DNA from: Methanoculleus sp. MH98A | GTDB lineage: Archaea > Halobacteriota > Methanomicrobia > Methanomicrobiales > Methanoculleaceae | Assembly: GCF_000691865.1 (NCBI RefSeq) | Contig: NZ_JMIO01000018.1 | Location: 1-33,903, forward strand | Length of the DNA: 33,903 nucleotides | Direction of reading: 5' to 3' | Shown here: positions 24,058-32,641 of the stretch, one piece after another | How the letters are laid out: each line of letters begins with the position of its first letter | How positions within the stretch are numbered: the first letter of the stretch is position 1 | Translations under genes and position numbers: made by a program | The notes under the pieces: model-generated | What the model was told of the DNA's origin: nothing | Seen by the model: the letters and a program-made list of their open reading frames with translations, nothing else | Database searches by the model: none

Positions 24058-26118
24058 TCACACCTCCGCAATCTTTTCGACCTTCACGGCACAGGCTTTG
24101 AACTCGGGGATCTTCGCTACGGGGTCGAGCGCGTTGTGGGTCAGCCTGTTCGCCGGATGCTCCTTGTAGTGGAACGGGATGAACATGACGCCTTTGATGA
24201 TCTCGGGGGTGACCCGTGCGGGGATCTCGACCGAGCCGCGGCGGGTGCTCGCACGGACGATCTCATTATTCTTGATCCCGAGTTCCTTTGCGTCCTCGGA
24301 GTTGATCTCGATCCAGCCGATGGGCGCTTCCTTCTCAAGGTCCCACGACCGGCGGGTCATGGTGCCGGTGTGCCATTGCCAGAGTGTGCGGCCGGTGGTG
24401 AGGACGAACGGGTACTCGGCGTCCGGCACCTCGGCGGGCGGTTTCCACTCGATCGGTGAGAAGACCCCGAGACCGTCGGGCATGGCGAACCTCTCCCTAT
24501 GAAGGATCGGCGTTCCCGGGTGCTCCTCGGTCGGGCAGGGCCAGTGCAGGCCGTCGGGGTCGAGGCGGGCGTAGGACATGCCGTGGTAGGACGGCGTGAC
24601 GGCGGCAACCTCGTTGAAGACCGCTTCGGGGCTCTCGAACGCAAACTGCTCGGGGTAACCCATTTTGCTCCCGAGTTCGCAGATGATCTTCCAGTCTTCC
24701 TTCGCCTCCCCCGGCGGGTCCTGGGCCTTCTTCCAGCGCTGGACCCGCCGCTCGGTGTTCGTCTGGGTGCCGTCCTTCTCCGCGTAGCAGGCGGCGGGGA
24801 GCACCACGTCGGCGAAGTTGCCCGTCTCGGTCAGGAAGATGTCCTGGACGACCAGGAACTCGAGGTTCTTGAGCCCTTCCTCGACGTGGTGGAGGTCGGG
24901 GTCGGAGAGCATCGGGTTCTCGCCCATGATGTACATCGCTTTGAGTTTGCCGGGTTCGTCGGCGAGGACGTTGACCATCTCGGTGACGGTGTAGCCGACC
25001 CGGCCCTCGGCGATATCCTCGACACCCCACATCTCCTTCATCTTCTTCTGCGCCGCCTCGTCGGTGACCTTCTGGTAGCCGGAGAAGACGTTCGGGAGGG
25101 CTCCCATATCACAGGCGCCCTGGACGTTGTTCTGGCCGCGGAGCGGGTTGACGCCGCCACCGGGCCTGCCCATGTTACCGGTGAGCATCATCAGGTTGGC
25201 GGTCGATTTGACATTGTCGACGCCGACGGTGTGCTGGGTGATGCCCATCGAGTAGATGAGCGTGGCGACGTCGGCGGTTGCGATCCACTCGGCCGCGGTC
25301 CTGAGGCTCTCGACGGGGATACCGGAGACCTTCGAGACGTTCTCAAGGCTGTAGTCATCCTTCATGACGACCTCCTTGAGTTTCTCGAAGTCCTTCGTGC
25401 GGCTCGCGATGAACTCCTTATCCTCCCGGCCGTTTTTGATGATCTCCTGCATCAGGCCGTTTAAGATCGCGACGTCGGTGCCCGATATGAACGGCATGTA
25501 GAGGTCGGCCTGCTTCGCGGTGGGGGTGAGGCGCGGGTCGGCGACGATCACCTTCCCGCCGTTCTCTTTCGCACGGATGATGCTCCGCGCTATGAGCGGG
25601 TGCTGCTCGAAGGTGTTGGAACCGAGGACGAAGACGCACTTCGACTCGGCGATGTCCATGATCGAGTTGGTCATCGCCCCCGACCCGAAGACCGCCGCGA
25701 GGCCCGCGACGGTGGACGCATGGCAGAGCCGGGCGCAGTGGTCGATGTGCGGGGTCTTGAGAACCACCCGGGCGAACTTCTGCATCAGGTAGTTCTCCTC
25801 GTTCGATGTCCGGGCGGATGAGAGGCAGGCTATCTCATCGGGGCTGTAAGACCCGAACTTCTCCGCGATCAGGTCGTAGGCTTCGTCCCAGGTCGCCTCG
25901 ACAAAGCCGCCGTCCTTCTTGATCAGCGGTTTCGTGAGACGGTCCGGGCTGTTGATGAACTCGTGGGCATAGCGTCCTTTGGGGCAGAGTTTGCCCCCGT
26001 TGACGGGTGCGCGCTGCCAGTGCGCAACGTCAAAGACCTTGCCGTCCCGGACGACAAGGTTGAACCCGCACCCGGTGCCGCAGTACGGGCATGTCGTCGA
26101 TACGTACTTGATTTCCAT
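24058..26118 (-). CDS. fdhA: Formate dehydrogenase, molybdopterin alpha subunit (cysteine form)
   Basis: 686 residues from ATG 26118 (GGGAG 5 nt upstream; an adjacent ATG at 26121 is possible). FdhA oxidises formate to CO2 at a bis-molybdopterin guanine dinucleotide Mo or W centre. The N-terminal 4Fe-4S motif is CPYCGTGC-x27-C (Cys10, 13, 17, 45). DHCARLCHASTVAGL carries the metal-ligand residue at Cys132, where some methanogens have selenocysteine. VLGSNTFEQHPL, GGVNPLRGQNNVQGACDMG and GENPMLSDPD are typical cofactor segments, and the C-terminal beta-barrel domain starts near RTLWQWHTGTMTRRS. A frame extension to 26313 is arginine-rich and lies upstream of the TATA box, so it is excluded. 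Coupled to fdhB. Confidence 0.96.
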   Translation of the reverse strand: MEIKYVSTTCPYCGTGCGFNLVVRDGKVFDVAHWQRAPVNGGKLCPKGRYAHEFINSPDRLTKPLIKKDGGFVEATWDEAYDLIAEKFGSYSPDEIACLSSARTSNEENYLMQKFARVVLKTPHIDHCARLCHASTVAGLAAVFGSGAMTNSIMDIAESKCVFVLGSNTFEQHPLIARSIIRAKENGGKVIVADPRLTPTAKQADLYMPFISGTDVAILNGLMQEIIKNGREDKEFIASRTKDFEKLKEVVMKDDYSLENVSKVSGIPVESLRTAAEWIATADVATLIYSMGITQHTVGVDNVKSTANLMMLTGNMGRPGGGVNPLRGQNNVQGACDMGALPNVFSGYQKVTDEAAQKKMKEMWGVEDIAEGRVGYTVTEMVNVLADEPGKLKAMYIMGENPMLSDPDLHHVEEGLKNLEFLVVQDIFLTETGNFADVVLPAACYAEKDGTQTNTERRVQRWKKAQDPPGEAKEDWKIICELGSKMGYPEQFAFESPEAVFNEVAAVTPSYHGMSYARLDPDGLHWPCPTEEHPGTPILHRERFAMPDGLGVFSPIEWKPPAEVPDAEYPFVLTTGRTLWQWHTGTMTRRSWDLEKEAPIGWIEINSEDAKELGIKNNEIVRASTRRGSVEIPARVTPEIIKGVMFIPFHYKEHPANRLTHNALDPVAKIPEFKACAVKVEKIAEV

Positions 26119-26156
26119 CATTACTCCCTTCTGGCAGGAACCAGATGCCGCCCGGG

Positions 26157-26164
26157 TTATATAA
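26157..26164 (-). promoter_or_regulatory. TATA box of fdhAB
   Basis: Perfect TTATATAA about 40 nt before the fdhA ATG. Initiation 25 nt downstream gives a leader of about 15 nt that contains the GGGAG ribosome site. It also rules out the longer fdhA start. Confidence 0.75.
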
Positions 26165-26221
26165 TACACATGGTCTGGGCAGGAATTTTGATGAATATGG
26201 GTGGGCGGCCGGGGACCTGCG

Positions 26222-27457
26222 TCACAGAACGGCCTGGACGACCAGCGCCGCCGCGAGCGTGACGAGTCCCGCCGCCGAGAGCGGCAGGGTGTAGTTTCGC
26301 ACGACCCCGGCAAAGTCGTCGCCGGTCGTCCGTTTGAGCAGCCAGAAGAAGGGGTCGCTGACGTAGGAGAACATGAACGCCCCCGCAGAGACCATGAGCA
26401 CCAGGGCGAGCGGGTTTATCGCCGCGACGGCCGGGGTCGCGGCAAGAATACTGCCGGTGACGGCCGCGGTGACGACCCTCGATCCCTGTGCCGTCTGCAC
26501 CAGGGCGGCGATGACGAACGGGAGGATGGTTATGGGAAGGAACCCGAGTACCAGCGCGGTCACGTCCGCGGGGAACGTGCTTGCGGCGATGACGCCGCCG
26601 AGCGCCCCGGCACCGGCGAGGTCGAAGATGATGATCCCGGCGTTCTTCGTCCCCCGATGAAGTGCCCGCTCCCGGACGTCGCCCGGAACGGTGGCAAGGG
26701 CGGCGAAGAGCCCGGCAAGGAGCGCCAGGTTGATGTTCGAAAGAGCGTGGAGGTGCGGGATTAACGACCCGACCGCGAGCATCCCGACGATGACGACGAA
26801 CGGCAGCCAGGCACGAACGTCCCGCCCGGCCGCCGGTTCGTTCGCCGGTTCCGCCGGGGGGGTGCGGGCCCGCAGGGCGAGGAGGAGGGCGGCGAGGAGA
26901 AGGAGGGAGAGGGGGAGGGCGATGAGGTCGATGTCCCAGGGCCGGCCGGAAAGAAGGTCGAGGGTCGTTATGGTGGAGTAGACGACGGGAGCGGGGTAGA
27001 GGAGCACGTAGGATATCGTCCCGGCGACGCCGGCGCAGTAGAGGAGGGTCCTGGATGCCCGGTCGTCGCGCTGGAGGTGCGTGATGATGGGGGCGAGGAT
27101 GACGAACGAGGTGATGCCGCACATCAGCGGGACGGAGAGGAGGTAACCGGCCGCTCCCGCCGTGGCGAGGGGGCGGCGCACCAGTCCCCGGATATCGGCG
27201 ACGATATCCGCGATCCGGCCGCTCTCCCGGAGGACCTGGGCGATGCCGACCCCGCAGAAGATGACGATCGCGAGCATGGCGAAGATCCTGCCGGCACCCC
27301 CGGTGATTGCCGTAATTGCCGTCTCCGCCGGCATGCCGGAAAGGAGGGCAAAGAGGACGGATGCCCCTACGAGGGAGAGAAACGGCGGGAGGCGGTACCT
27401 GAGCGAGGCGACGGTGATCGCTATGAGGGTGACGGCGAAGGCGATGAGGGTCTCCAT
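26222..27457 (-). CDS. GntP-family permease, substrate unknown
   Basis: 411 residues, very hydrophobic, with about 11-12 membrane helices. It fits the gluconate:H+ symporter (GntP) family. The N-terminus (RYRLPPFLSLVGASVLFALLSG, then MPAETAITAITGGAGRIF) matches the L-PFL-L----L---L-GM family start. FCGVGIAQVLRESGRIADIV follows, and near the end QGSRVVTAAVTGSILAAT and AGAFMFSYVSDPFFWLLKR correspond to the family GS-T-A and S-V-D-GFW segments. Members carry gluconate, glycerate or other hydroxy acids; the substrate here cannot be inferred. ATG 27457 lies about 29 nt from a TATA-like GATATTATATC, so the mRNA is probably leaderless. It lies upstream of fdhA but with a separate promoter. Confidence 0.78.
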   Translation of the reverse strand: METLIAFAVTLIAITVASLRYRLPPFLSLVGASVLFALLSGMPAETAITAITGGAGRIFAMLAIVIFCGVGIAQVLRESGRIADIVADIRGLVRRPLATAGAAGYLLSVPLMCGITSFVILAPIITHLQRDDRASRTLLYCAGVAGTISYVLLYPAPVVYSTITTLDLLSGRPWDIDLIALPLSLLLLAALLLALRARTPPAEPANEPAAGRDVRAWLPFVVIVGMLAVGSLIPHLHALSNINLALLAGLFAALATVPGDVRERALHRGTKNAGIIIFDLAGAGALGGVIAASTFPADVTALVLGFLPITILPFVIAALVQTAQGSRVVTAAVTGSILAATPAVAAINPLALVLMVSAGAFMFSYVSDPFFWLLKRTTGDDFAGVVRNYTLPLSAAGLVTLAAALVVQAVL

Positions 27458-27480
27458 CGGTCTCTCGTTGGGGGTTTGGG

Positions 27481-27491
27481 GATATAATATC
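27481..27491 (-). promoter_or_regulatory. TATA box of the GntP-family gene
   Basis: GATATTATATC on the minus strand, centred 29 nt before ATG 27457, which implies a leaderless transcript. Confidence 0.55.
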
Positions 27492-27499
27492 CGCCAGTT

Positions 27500-28363
27500 T
27501 TAGTCTCGTTCTTTCTCACTGCATGCTTCGGCGATCCGGCTCTCCGCAATCTCGCGGTATTCCGGGTCGATCTCGAACCCGATGTAGTCCGCACCGAGGG
27601 CGATCGCCGCAAGAGCCGTGTTCCCGATGCCCATGAAGGGGTCGAGAACGAGCATTCCGGGCCGGCAGCCGTGGAGCCTGATGCACATCCAGGGAAGTTT
27701 CTCCGGGAAACTGGTCGGGTGCGGCCGGGAGGAGCGGATCGTCCGGTAGGGGATGAACCAGGTGTTCCCCCGGTCGCGGAGGTCGCGCTCCGCCGCCTTC
27801 CAGCGGCCGATGTTGCTCTTGTCCTGGTAGGGCACGCCGACAGCCAGTTTATCGAGCGCGACGTCGCCCCCTTTCGTGAAGTGGAAGATGTGCTCGTGGC
27901 ACTGGCTCAGGTAGCGGGCGCTGTTCACCGGCTGGTAATGGCCGACGGCGATGTCCCCGGCGATGTTCTCGTAGCCGCCCACGTCCTCCTTCTCGATGGC
28001 GATCGACTTGACCCAGTGGATGACGTTCTGGAGTTCGAAGCGAGAGCGGAACTGCTGGACGACGTCGAAGGGGATCCAGGGGTCGCGGGGTTTGCCGCCG
28101 ATGTTGAGGAAGAACGAGCCGTCGTCGGCGAGGACCCGCGCCGCTCCGGCGGCGACCTCCCCCAGCCAGTCGAGGTAGTCCTCGCGGGGCTTTTCGTCGT
28201 CGTAGGAGTTGTAGTCCTTGCCGATGTTGTAGGGCGGCGACGTGACGATGACGTCGACGGAGCCCGCCGCCAGGCGCCGCATGCCTTCTATGCAGTCCAT
28301 GGTATGGATGGTGTTGACGGCAAGCCCGCCCACCCCTCTCTCCTTTTCCGTCACTCCGATCAC
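27500..28363 (-). CDS. Site-specific DNA methyltransferase (beta-type, amino-MTase), orphan
   Basis: Up to 287 residues. Catalytic motif IV is TSPPYN (41-46) near the N-terminus. The AdoMet-binding motif is near the C-terminus, in [29 protein letters not shown]. That order is the beta class of N4-cytosine or N6-adenine methyltransferases; TSPPY is frequent, though not decisive, for N4-cytosine enzymes. A target-recognition region lies between. Start uncertain: GTGs at 28363, 28354 and 28333 are all in frame, and homology to MTases begins near [13 protein letters not shown]. No restriction endonuclease gene is adjacent, so it appears to be an orphan. CTAG is nearly absent from this window, which makes that tetramer one target to test. 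Confidence 0.88.
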   Translation of the reverse strand: MIGVTEKERGVGGLAVNTIHTMDCIEGMRRLAAGSVDVIVTSPPYNIGKDYNSYDDEKPREDYLDWLGEVAAGAARVLADDGSFFLNIGGKPRDPWIPFDVVQQFRSRFELQNVIHWVKSIAIEKEDVGGYENIAGDIAVGHYQPVNSARYLSQCHEHIFHFTKGGDVALDKLAVGVPYQDKSNIGRWKAAERDLRDRGNTWFIPYRTIRSSRPHPTSFPEKLPWMCIRLHGCRPGMLVLDPFMGIGNTALAAIALGADYIGFEIDPEYREIAESRIAEACSEKERD

Positions 28364-28385
28364 TTATGGGTTCGCGGTCCCGGGC

Positions 28386-28391
28386 AAAAAA
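28386..28391 (-). terminator. Oligo-T terminator after the 112-residue gene
   Basis: T6 on the minus strand about 19 nt beyond the stop at 28411. The methyltransferase start follows within 25 nt, so it may have its own promoter or depend on read-through. Confidence 0.45.
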
Positions 28392-28410
28392 GGTGAACGA
28401 AACACGATTG

Positions 28411-28749
28411 TCAGGTCCTGTTGTCGGCGAGAACCTTCTGCCGCCTTCGCTCGAGCGCGTCGATGAAGTCCTCGACCTCGTAGGGGTTGAGCCCCTCCGA
28501 GCCTTCGGGCTCGAGGCGTATGACCTCGAGGAGCGCGTCCTTGAGGAACTCGAGGCGGCTATCGGGAGGGAGGACAACCTCGAACCGGCGGAAGATGCGG
28601 TCGGGGATGCAGGCGAAGTTCCCGTGGACGGACGCGAACGAGAGGATCTCGTCTGCGGCGGGAACGTCCGCCTGCTCCACCTCGATCTCCAGGACCGCAG
28701 GCGTATCGGCGCTCTCCTCTGCAAAACAGCGGGCGACCCTGATCTTCGT
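28411..28749 (-). CDS. Unknown protein of about 112 residues, apparent ACG start
   Basis: The conserved-looking part begins KIRVARCFAEESADTPAVLE and continues through ILSFASVHGNFACIPDRIFRRFEVVLPP and FLKDALLEVIRLEPEGSEG to a basic C-terminal helix. No known family is recognised, and no signal or membrane segment is visible. A TATA box (28791-28799, minus) puts RNA initiation near 28770. The only in-frame ATG (28875) lies upstream of that, inside the purQ stem-loop, and is rejected. Between the RNA start and the conserved part there is no ATG, GTG or TTG. GGAGG stands 8 nt before an ACG at 28747-28749, where ACG-AAG-ATC would read MKI if the codon were ATG. Start assignment is inference. Confidence 0.6.
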   Translation of the reverse strand, partial: TKIRVARCFAEESADTPAVLEIEVEQADVPAADEILSFASVHGNFACIPDRIFRRFEVVLPPDSRLEFLKDALLEVIRLEPEGSEGLNPYEVEDFIDALERRRQKVLADNRT

Positions 28750-28790
28750 GGCGATCCCCTCCGGTTCCGGCCGGATATTCTCCCGGGGGA

Positions 28791-28799
28791 ATAATATAG
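28791..28799 (-). promoter_or_regulatory. TATA box of the 112-residue gene
   Basis: CTATATTAT on the minus strand, placed after the purQ stem-loop. It supports a separate transcript with an RNA start near 28770. Confidence 0.55.
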
Positions 28800-28864
28800 T
28801 TTTATGCCGGGGGGTCGCGGGTGGAGTTCCTCTTCCCCGTATGACGGCGGCGGGAACCCGGGCT

Positions 28865-28882
28865 CCCCGAAACATTTCGGGG
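28865..28882 (-). terminator. Stem-loop just after purQ
   Basis: CCCCGAAA / TTTCGGGG, a perfect 8-bp stem with a 2-nt loop, beginning 4 nt beyond the purQ stop. Probably the 3' end signal of the purLQ mRNA. Confidence 0.6.
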
Positions 28883-28886
28883 ACGT

Positions 28887-29699
28887 TTATTCCACGAAGT
28901 ACGCGACGATGTTACGGAAGAACTGCATGTTCATCGATTCGAGGGGCAGGGGTTTTCCCTCGCGCTTCAGCCGCTCTTTTCTCACCGGCCAGTCGTAGAG
29001 GTTCACGAACTCCATCGCCCGCTCGGGGTGCGGCATCAGCCCGAGAACCTTGCCGTCCGCCGACGTTACTCCGGCGATGTCCGCGATCGCCCCGTTCGGG
29101 TTGTAGGGGTACTCCCCTCCCGCGGGGGAGAGGTCGTCGCGCGAGTAGCGAAACGCGACCATGTTCTCTCTCTCGATCCGCTTCAGGGTCTCCTCCGAGC
29201 AGGAGAAGTTCCCTTCGCCGTGGGAGACGGGGCAGTAGATGTGCGAGATGCCCTTCGTCCAGAGGTTATCCGCGGCAGGCTTCAGGGTGACGAACCGGCA
29301 CTCCAGCACGCCCTTCCTGTTCGGCATCAGGGCGATCTCGCGGGGGTAGTCCCGGTCGAACGCCGGGACCAGGCCGAGGTTCGCGAGGATCTGGAACCCG
29401 TTGCAAATCCCGAGCACCAGGTTGTCGCCCGCGAGGAACTCTTTTACGTCGCTCCAGAGGTTGTTTCGGACGCGGTTTGCGTAGGCGTTGCCGGCCCCCG
29501 TGTCGTCGCCGTAGGAGAAACCGCCGGGGAAGACCATCAGCCGGTAGTCGGAGAGGGATTTCTCCCCCGCGATGAGGTCGTTGATGTGGACGATATCGGA
29601 CGCCATGCCCGCCCGCATCAGGGCTTCCTGCGTCTCCATCTCGGAGTTGATCCCGTAGCCGCTCATGATGAGGGCTCTTGGATTGTTTGCGCGAGCCAT
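28887..29699 (-). CDS. purQ: Phosphoribosylformylglycinamidine synthase, glutaminase subunit
   Basis: 270 residues, class I glutamine amidotransferase. It frees ammonia from glutamine for the fourth step of purine synthesis, working with PurL. Seen: MVFPGGFSYGDD, the nucleophile Cys99 in LGICNGFQILAN, and His224 with Glu226 in MPHPERA, a complete triad. The protein is longer than the roughly 225-residue bacterial small PurQ, closer to the form that pairs with larger PurL proteins. ATG 29699 is 2 nt after the purL stop, so the two subunits are made from one mRNA. A stem-loop closes the operon. Confidence 0.95.
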   Translation of the reverse strand: MARANNPRALIMSGYGINSEMETQEALMRAGMASDIVHINDLIAGEKSLSDYRLMVFPGGFSYGDDTGAGNAYANRVRNNLWSDVKEFLAGDNLVLGICNGFQILANLGLVPAFDRDYPREIALMPNRKGVLECRFVTLKPAADNLWTKGISHIYCPVSHGEGNFSCSEETLKRIERENMVAFRYSRDDLSPAGGEYPYNPNGAIADIAGVTSADGKVLGLMPHPERAMEFVNLYDWPVRKERLKREGKPLPLESMNMQFFRNIVAYFVE

Positions 29700-29701
29700 G
29701 C

Positions 29702-32641
29702 TCAGTACCCCCCGAAAGGCGCTTTATATGCAGTTTCCATTGCCGTCACCGGCTGTTCTATGAGCGTTTTTCCTGCCGATACCCGGAACGTTTCGCCGGC
29801 GACACGGCCGAGGAGGTGCGCGTCGCCGGCGAAGATCTCCTCGAAGGCTTCGCGGTCGGAGGGGGCGACCGTGACGATGAGCCGCCCGAGCGACTCCGAG
29901 AAGAGGTAGGTGTCCGGTCGCATCCCGCCGGGGATTGTCAGATCCATGCCGACTCTCCCGGCGATCGCGACTTTGGCGAGGGCGACGAGCAGCCCCCCGT
30001 GGGTCACGGGGAAGGCGGAAGCGAGGAGCCCTTTCTTAATCACGTCGGTCATCCTCTCGTAGCGCACCTTCGCCGCCTCGATATCGAGGGCCGGGACCGC
30101 ACCCCCCTCGATGCCGAGGTGCGCAAGGTACTCCGACCCGCCGAGTTCTTCCCCGGTCTCCCCCACGACGTAGACGAGGTCGCCGTCGAACTTCGCGTCC
30201 ATCGATACCGCGGTCGTGACGTCGGGGTGGACGCCGATCGAGGTGATGAGGAGCGTCGGCGGCACGGAGATCTTCACGGGGTTCGAGTCGGCGTCGAACC
30301 CGGAGAAGTCGTTGAACATGCTGTCTTTCCCGGAGATGAACGGTGTCGCGAACTCGACCGCACCGTCATAGCACCCGAACGCGGCGCGCTTGAGCTGCCA
30401 GAGCCTCCCGGGCTCGTCGGAGGAGCACCAGCAGAAGTTGTCGAGGAGCGCAATGGTCGCGAGCGGGACGCCGATCGCAACCAGCCCCCGGACCGCCGCA
30501 TCGATCGCGGCGAGCGCCATGCGGTAGGGGTCGAGCTCGGAGTAGGACGGGAAGAGGCCCTGCGAGAGCCCGACACCCTTCATCGAGCCGGGGACAACCT
30601 TGGTGAGGGTGGCCGTGGTCTGGACCCGCCCGGCTCCCTGCACCGGCCCGAGGACGTGCCCCCCCTGAACGGTGTGGTCGTACCGGGTCGAGATGAACTC
30701 TTTGGAGCAGATGTTCTTCCTTCCGAGCATCGCGAGGAGGAGGTTGTCGAGCCGGTCGGGGCGCGGCACGTCGGGCTCGGGATAGACCGTCTCCACGGGC
30801 TCTGTCCGGAGGTGCTTCTTCGGGAGGCCGTCGTGGAGGAAGTCGAGGTCGACGTCCATGACGGTTTCGCCGTTGTACTCCACGACGCATCTCCCCGTAT
30901 CGGTGAACGTCCCGATGACGGTCGCCTCGACCTCCCTCCTCTTCATCAGGCTCATGAACGCCTCGATCTTCTCCTCCGGGACGGCGAGGGTCATCCGCTC
31001 CTGCGACTCGGAGATCCAGATCTCCCACGGCGCCATGCCGGGGTACTTCAGCGGAACGCGGTCGAGGAGGACATGGCACCCGCCCGACTCCCTCGCCATC
31101 TCGGCGACGGAGCAGGAGATTCCTCCCGCCCCGTTGTCGGTGATGCTCCGGTAGAGGTCGAGGTCGCGGGCCTCCTTGACGATGACGTCGGAGAACTTCT
31201 TCTGGGTGATCGGGTCGCCGATCTGGACCGCGGTCACGGGGCTTGCCGGGTCGAGGGCCTCCGAGGAGAAAGTAGCCCCGTGGATGCCGTCCTTGCCGAC
31301 CCTGCCGCCGACCATGACGACGAGGTCGCCGGGGAGGGCCTGCTTCTCGTGGAGCAGTCTTCCGTTACGGGTGCGCGGCATCACGCCGACCGTGCCCGCG
31401 AAGACGAGTGGTTTTCCCACATAGCGGTCGTGGAAGTAGCACCACCCCTGCGGCGTCGGGATGCCCGAGCAGTTGCCGCCGACGTCGACGCCGCGGACGA
31501 CGCCCTCGAAGATCCGCCGGGGAGGGAGGATGGGGTTTTCCCGGTTCTTGCCGCGGAAGAGGGCCGGTTCGGTCTCGGGGTCGCCGACGCAGTAGCCGTA
31601 GATGTTGATGCAGGGTTTGGCGCCGAGGCCGAACCCGATGGTGTCGCGGTTCACCCCGACGATCCCGGTGAGGGCGCCGCCGAAGGGGTCGAGGGCGGAG
31701 GGGGAGTTGTGCGTCTCGACCTTGCAGGTCACCAGGTGCTCGTCGTCGAAGACGATGGCGCCGGAGTTGTCGGTGAAGACCGAGACGCAGATGTCGTCGT
31801 CGCCCTTCTCTTTGCGGATGGTGTTGGTGGCCGCCTGGATGCACGACTTGTAGAGCCCCCGCGGGACGTCGTCCATCGCCGAGGCAAAGATGGTGTGCTT
31901 GCAGTGCTCGCTCCAGGTCTGGGCGAGCGACTCGAGTTCGACGTCCGTCGGCTTCCGCCCGAGCCCCCGGAAGTAGTCGCGGATTGCGTGGAGCTGGGCG
32001 AGGTCGAGGGCGAGCGGGCCGCGCCGCTCCCCTGTCCCGGGGTCCGTGATGCCCTCTTTTCCGATCCGGGCGAGTTCCGCGTCGGGGAGGTCGAGGTCCA
32101 CCGTCCCGGCGGCCTGGAGGTCATGGAGGTGGACGAAGGGGGTGATCGCGTCCATCCCCTTCTTCCCGTACTCCTCGCGGCTCCTGACGTGCACGCGGTT
32201 GACGAGCGGGTTTGCGAGGGCGGCGGTGAGCCTCTGGAGGGATTCGGGCGTGAGGTCGCCGCAGACGAGGTAGAGCTGCGACGAGAAGACCGCCTCCCCT
32301 TCGCCGAACCGGAACCCGAAGTAGTCCTCGATGGTCTGCTTTGCCGTCGTCCCGGCGTTGTCGGTGACCCCGGGCAGGAACCCGACCTCGATGGCGCAGT
32401 CGAACTCGGCCTCAGTCGGCCGGTCTACGGAGTACCGCTGGACGACGGGGTTGCTGAGCTGCGCACCGATCTGCGAGAGCTCATCGGGGGAGAAGTCCCT
32501 CCGGGCGGTCGCTATGGTATAGACGTCGACGAGGTGCAGCTCGCGCAGGGGGAAACCCAGCGAGCGGAACCTCTCGGTACGCGTCGGCAGCCGTGGATCG
32601 CGGGTATATTGTACCTCTATCCGGTGGACGTACGAGGCCAT
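29702..32641 (-). CDS. purL: Phosphoribosylformylglycinamidine synthase PurL with fused PurS-like repeats
   Basis: 979 residues, well above the roughly 720-750 of stand-alone PurL. It makes FGAM from FGAR, ATP and ammonia. Residues 1-155 contain two similar halves: each ends alike (LSQIGAQLSNPVVQRYSV near 55-72, LQRLTAALANPLVNRVHV near 135-152). The second has the PurS-like EVGFLPGVTDNAGTTAKQTI. A linker domain follows, then the PurL core with QTWSEHCKHT (241-250), VETHNSPSALDPFGGA, GGRVGKDGIHGATFSSEAL and DNGAGGISCSVAEMA. There is no C-terminal glutaminase; purQ supplies it. So the protein is a PurS-PurS-PurL fusion. A TATA-like stretch lies only a few bases before the ATG, so the promoter is not clear. 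Confidence 0.95.
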   Translation of the reverse strand: MASYVHRIEVQYTRDPRLPTRTERFRSLGFPLRELHLVDVYTIATARRDFSPDELSQIGAQLSNPVVQRYSVDRPTEAEFDCAIEVGFLPGVTDNAGTTAKQTIEDYFGFRFGEGEAVFSSQLYLVCGDLTPESLQRLTAALANPLVNRVHVRSREEYGKKGMDAITPFVHLHDLQAAGTVDLDLPDAELARIGKEGITDPGTGERRGPLALDLAQLHAIRDYFRGLGRKPTDVELESLAQTWSEHCKHTIFASAMDDVPRGLYKSCIQAATNTIRKEKGDDDICVSVFTDNSGAIVFDDEHLVTCKVETHNSPSALDPFGGALTGIVGVNRDTIGFGLGAKPCINIYGYCVGDPETEPALFRGKNRENPILPPRRIFEGVVRGVDVGGNCSGIPTPQGWCYFHDRYVGKPLVFAGTVGVMPRTRNGRLLHEKQALPGDLVVMVGGRVGKDGIHGATFSSEALDPASPVTAVQIGDPITQKKFSDVIVKEARDLDLYRSITDNGAGGISCSVAEMARESGGCHVLLDRVPLKYPGMAPWEIWISESQERMTLAVPEEKIEAFMSLMKRREVEATVIGTFTDTGRCVVEYNGETVMDVDLDFLHDGLPKKHLRTEPVETVYPEPDVPRPDRLDNLLLAMLGRKNICSKEFISTRYDHTVQGGHVLGPVQGAGRVQTTATLTKVVPGSMKGVGLSQGLFPSYSELDPYRMALAAIDAAVRGLVAIGVPLATIALLDNFCWCSSDEPGRLWQLKRAAFGCYDGAVEFATPFISGKDSMFNDFSGFDADSNPVKISVPPTLLITSIGVHPDVTTAVSMDAKFDGDLVYVVGETGEELGGSEYLAHLGIEGGAVPALDIEAAKVRYERMTDVIKKGLLASAFPVTHGGLLVALAKVAIAGRVGMDLTIPGGMRPDTYLFSESLGRLIVTVAPSDREAFEEIFAGDAHLLGRVAGETFRVSAGKTLIEQPVTAMETAYKAPFGGY

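Noticed and set aside
26119-26313. A longer N-terminus for FdhA
   Set aside because: It would start upstream of a perfect TATA box and is arginine-rich; the ATG at 26118 has a proper ribosome site and the family start.
28750-28875. ATG start at 28875 for the unknown 112-residue protein
   Set aside because: The ATG lies in the purQ stem-loop and the following codons give Arg/Pro-rich sequence upstream of the TATA box.
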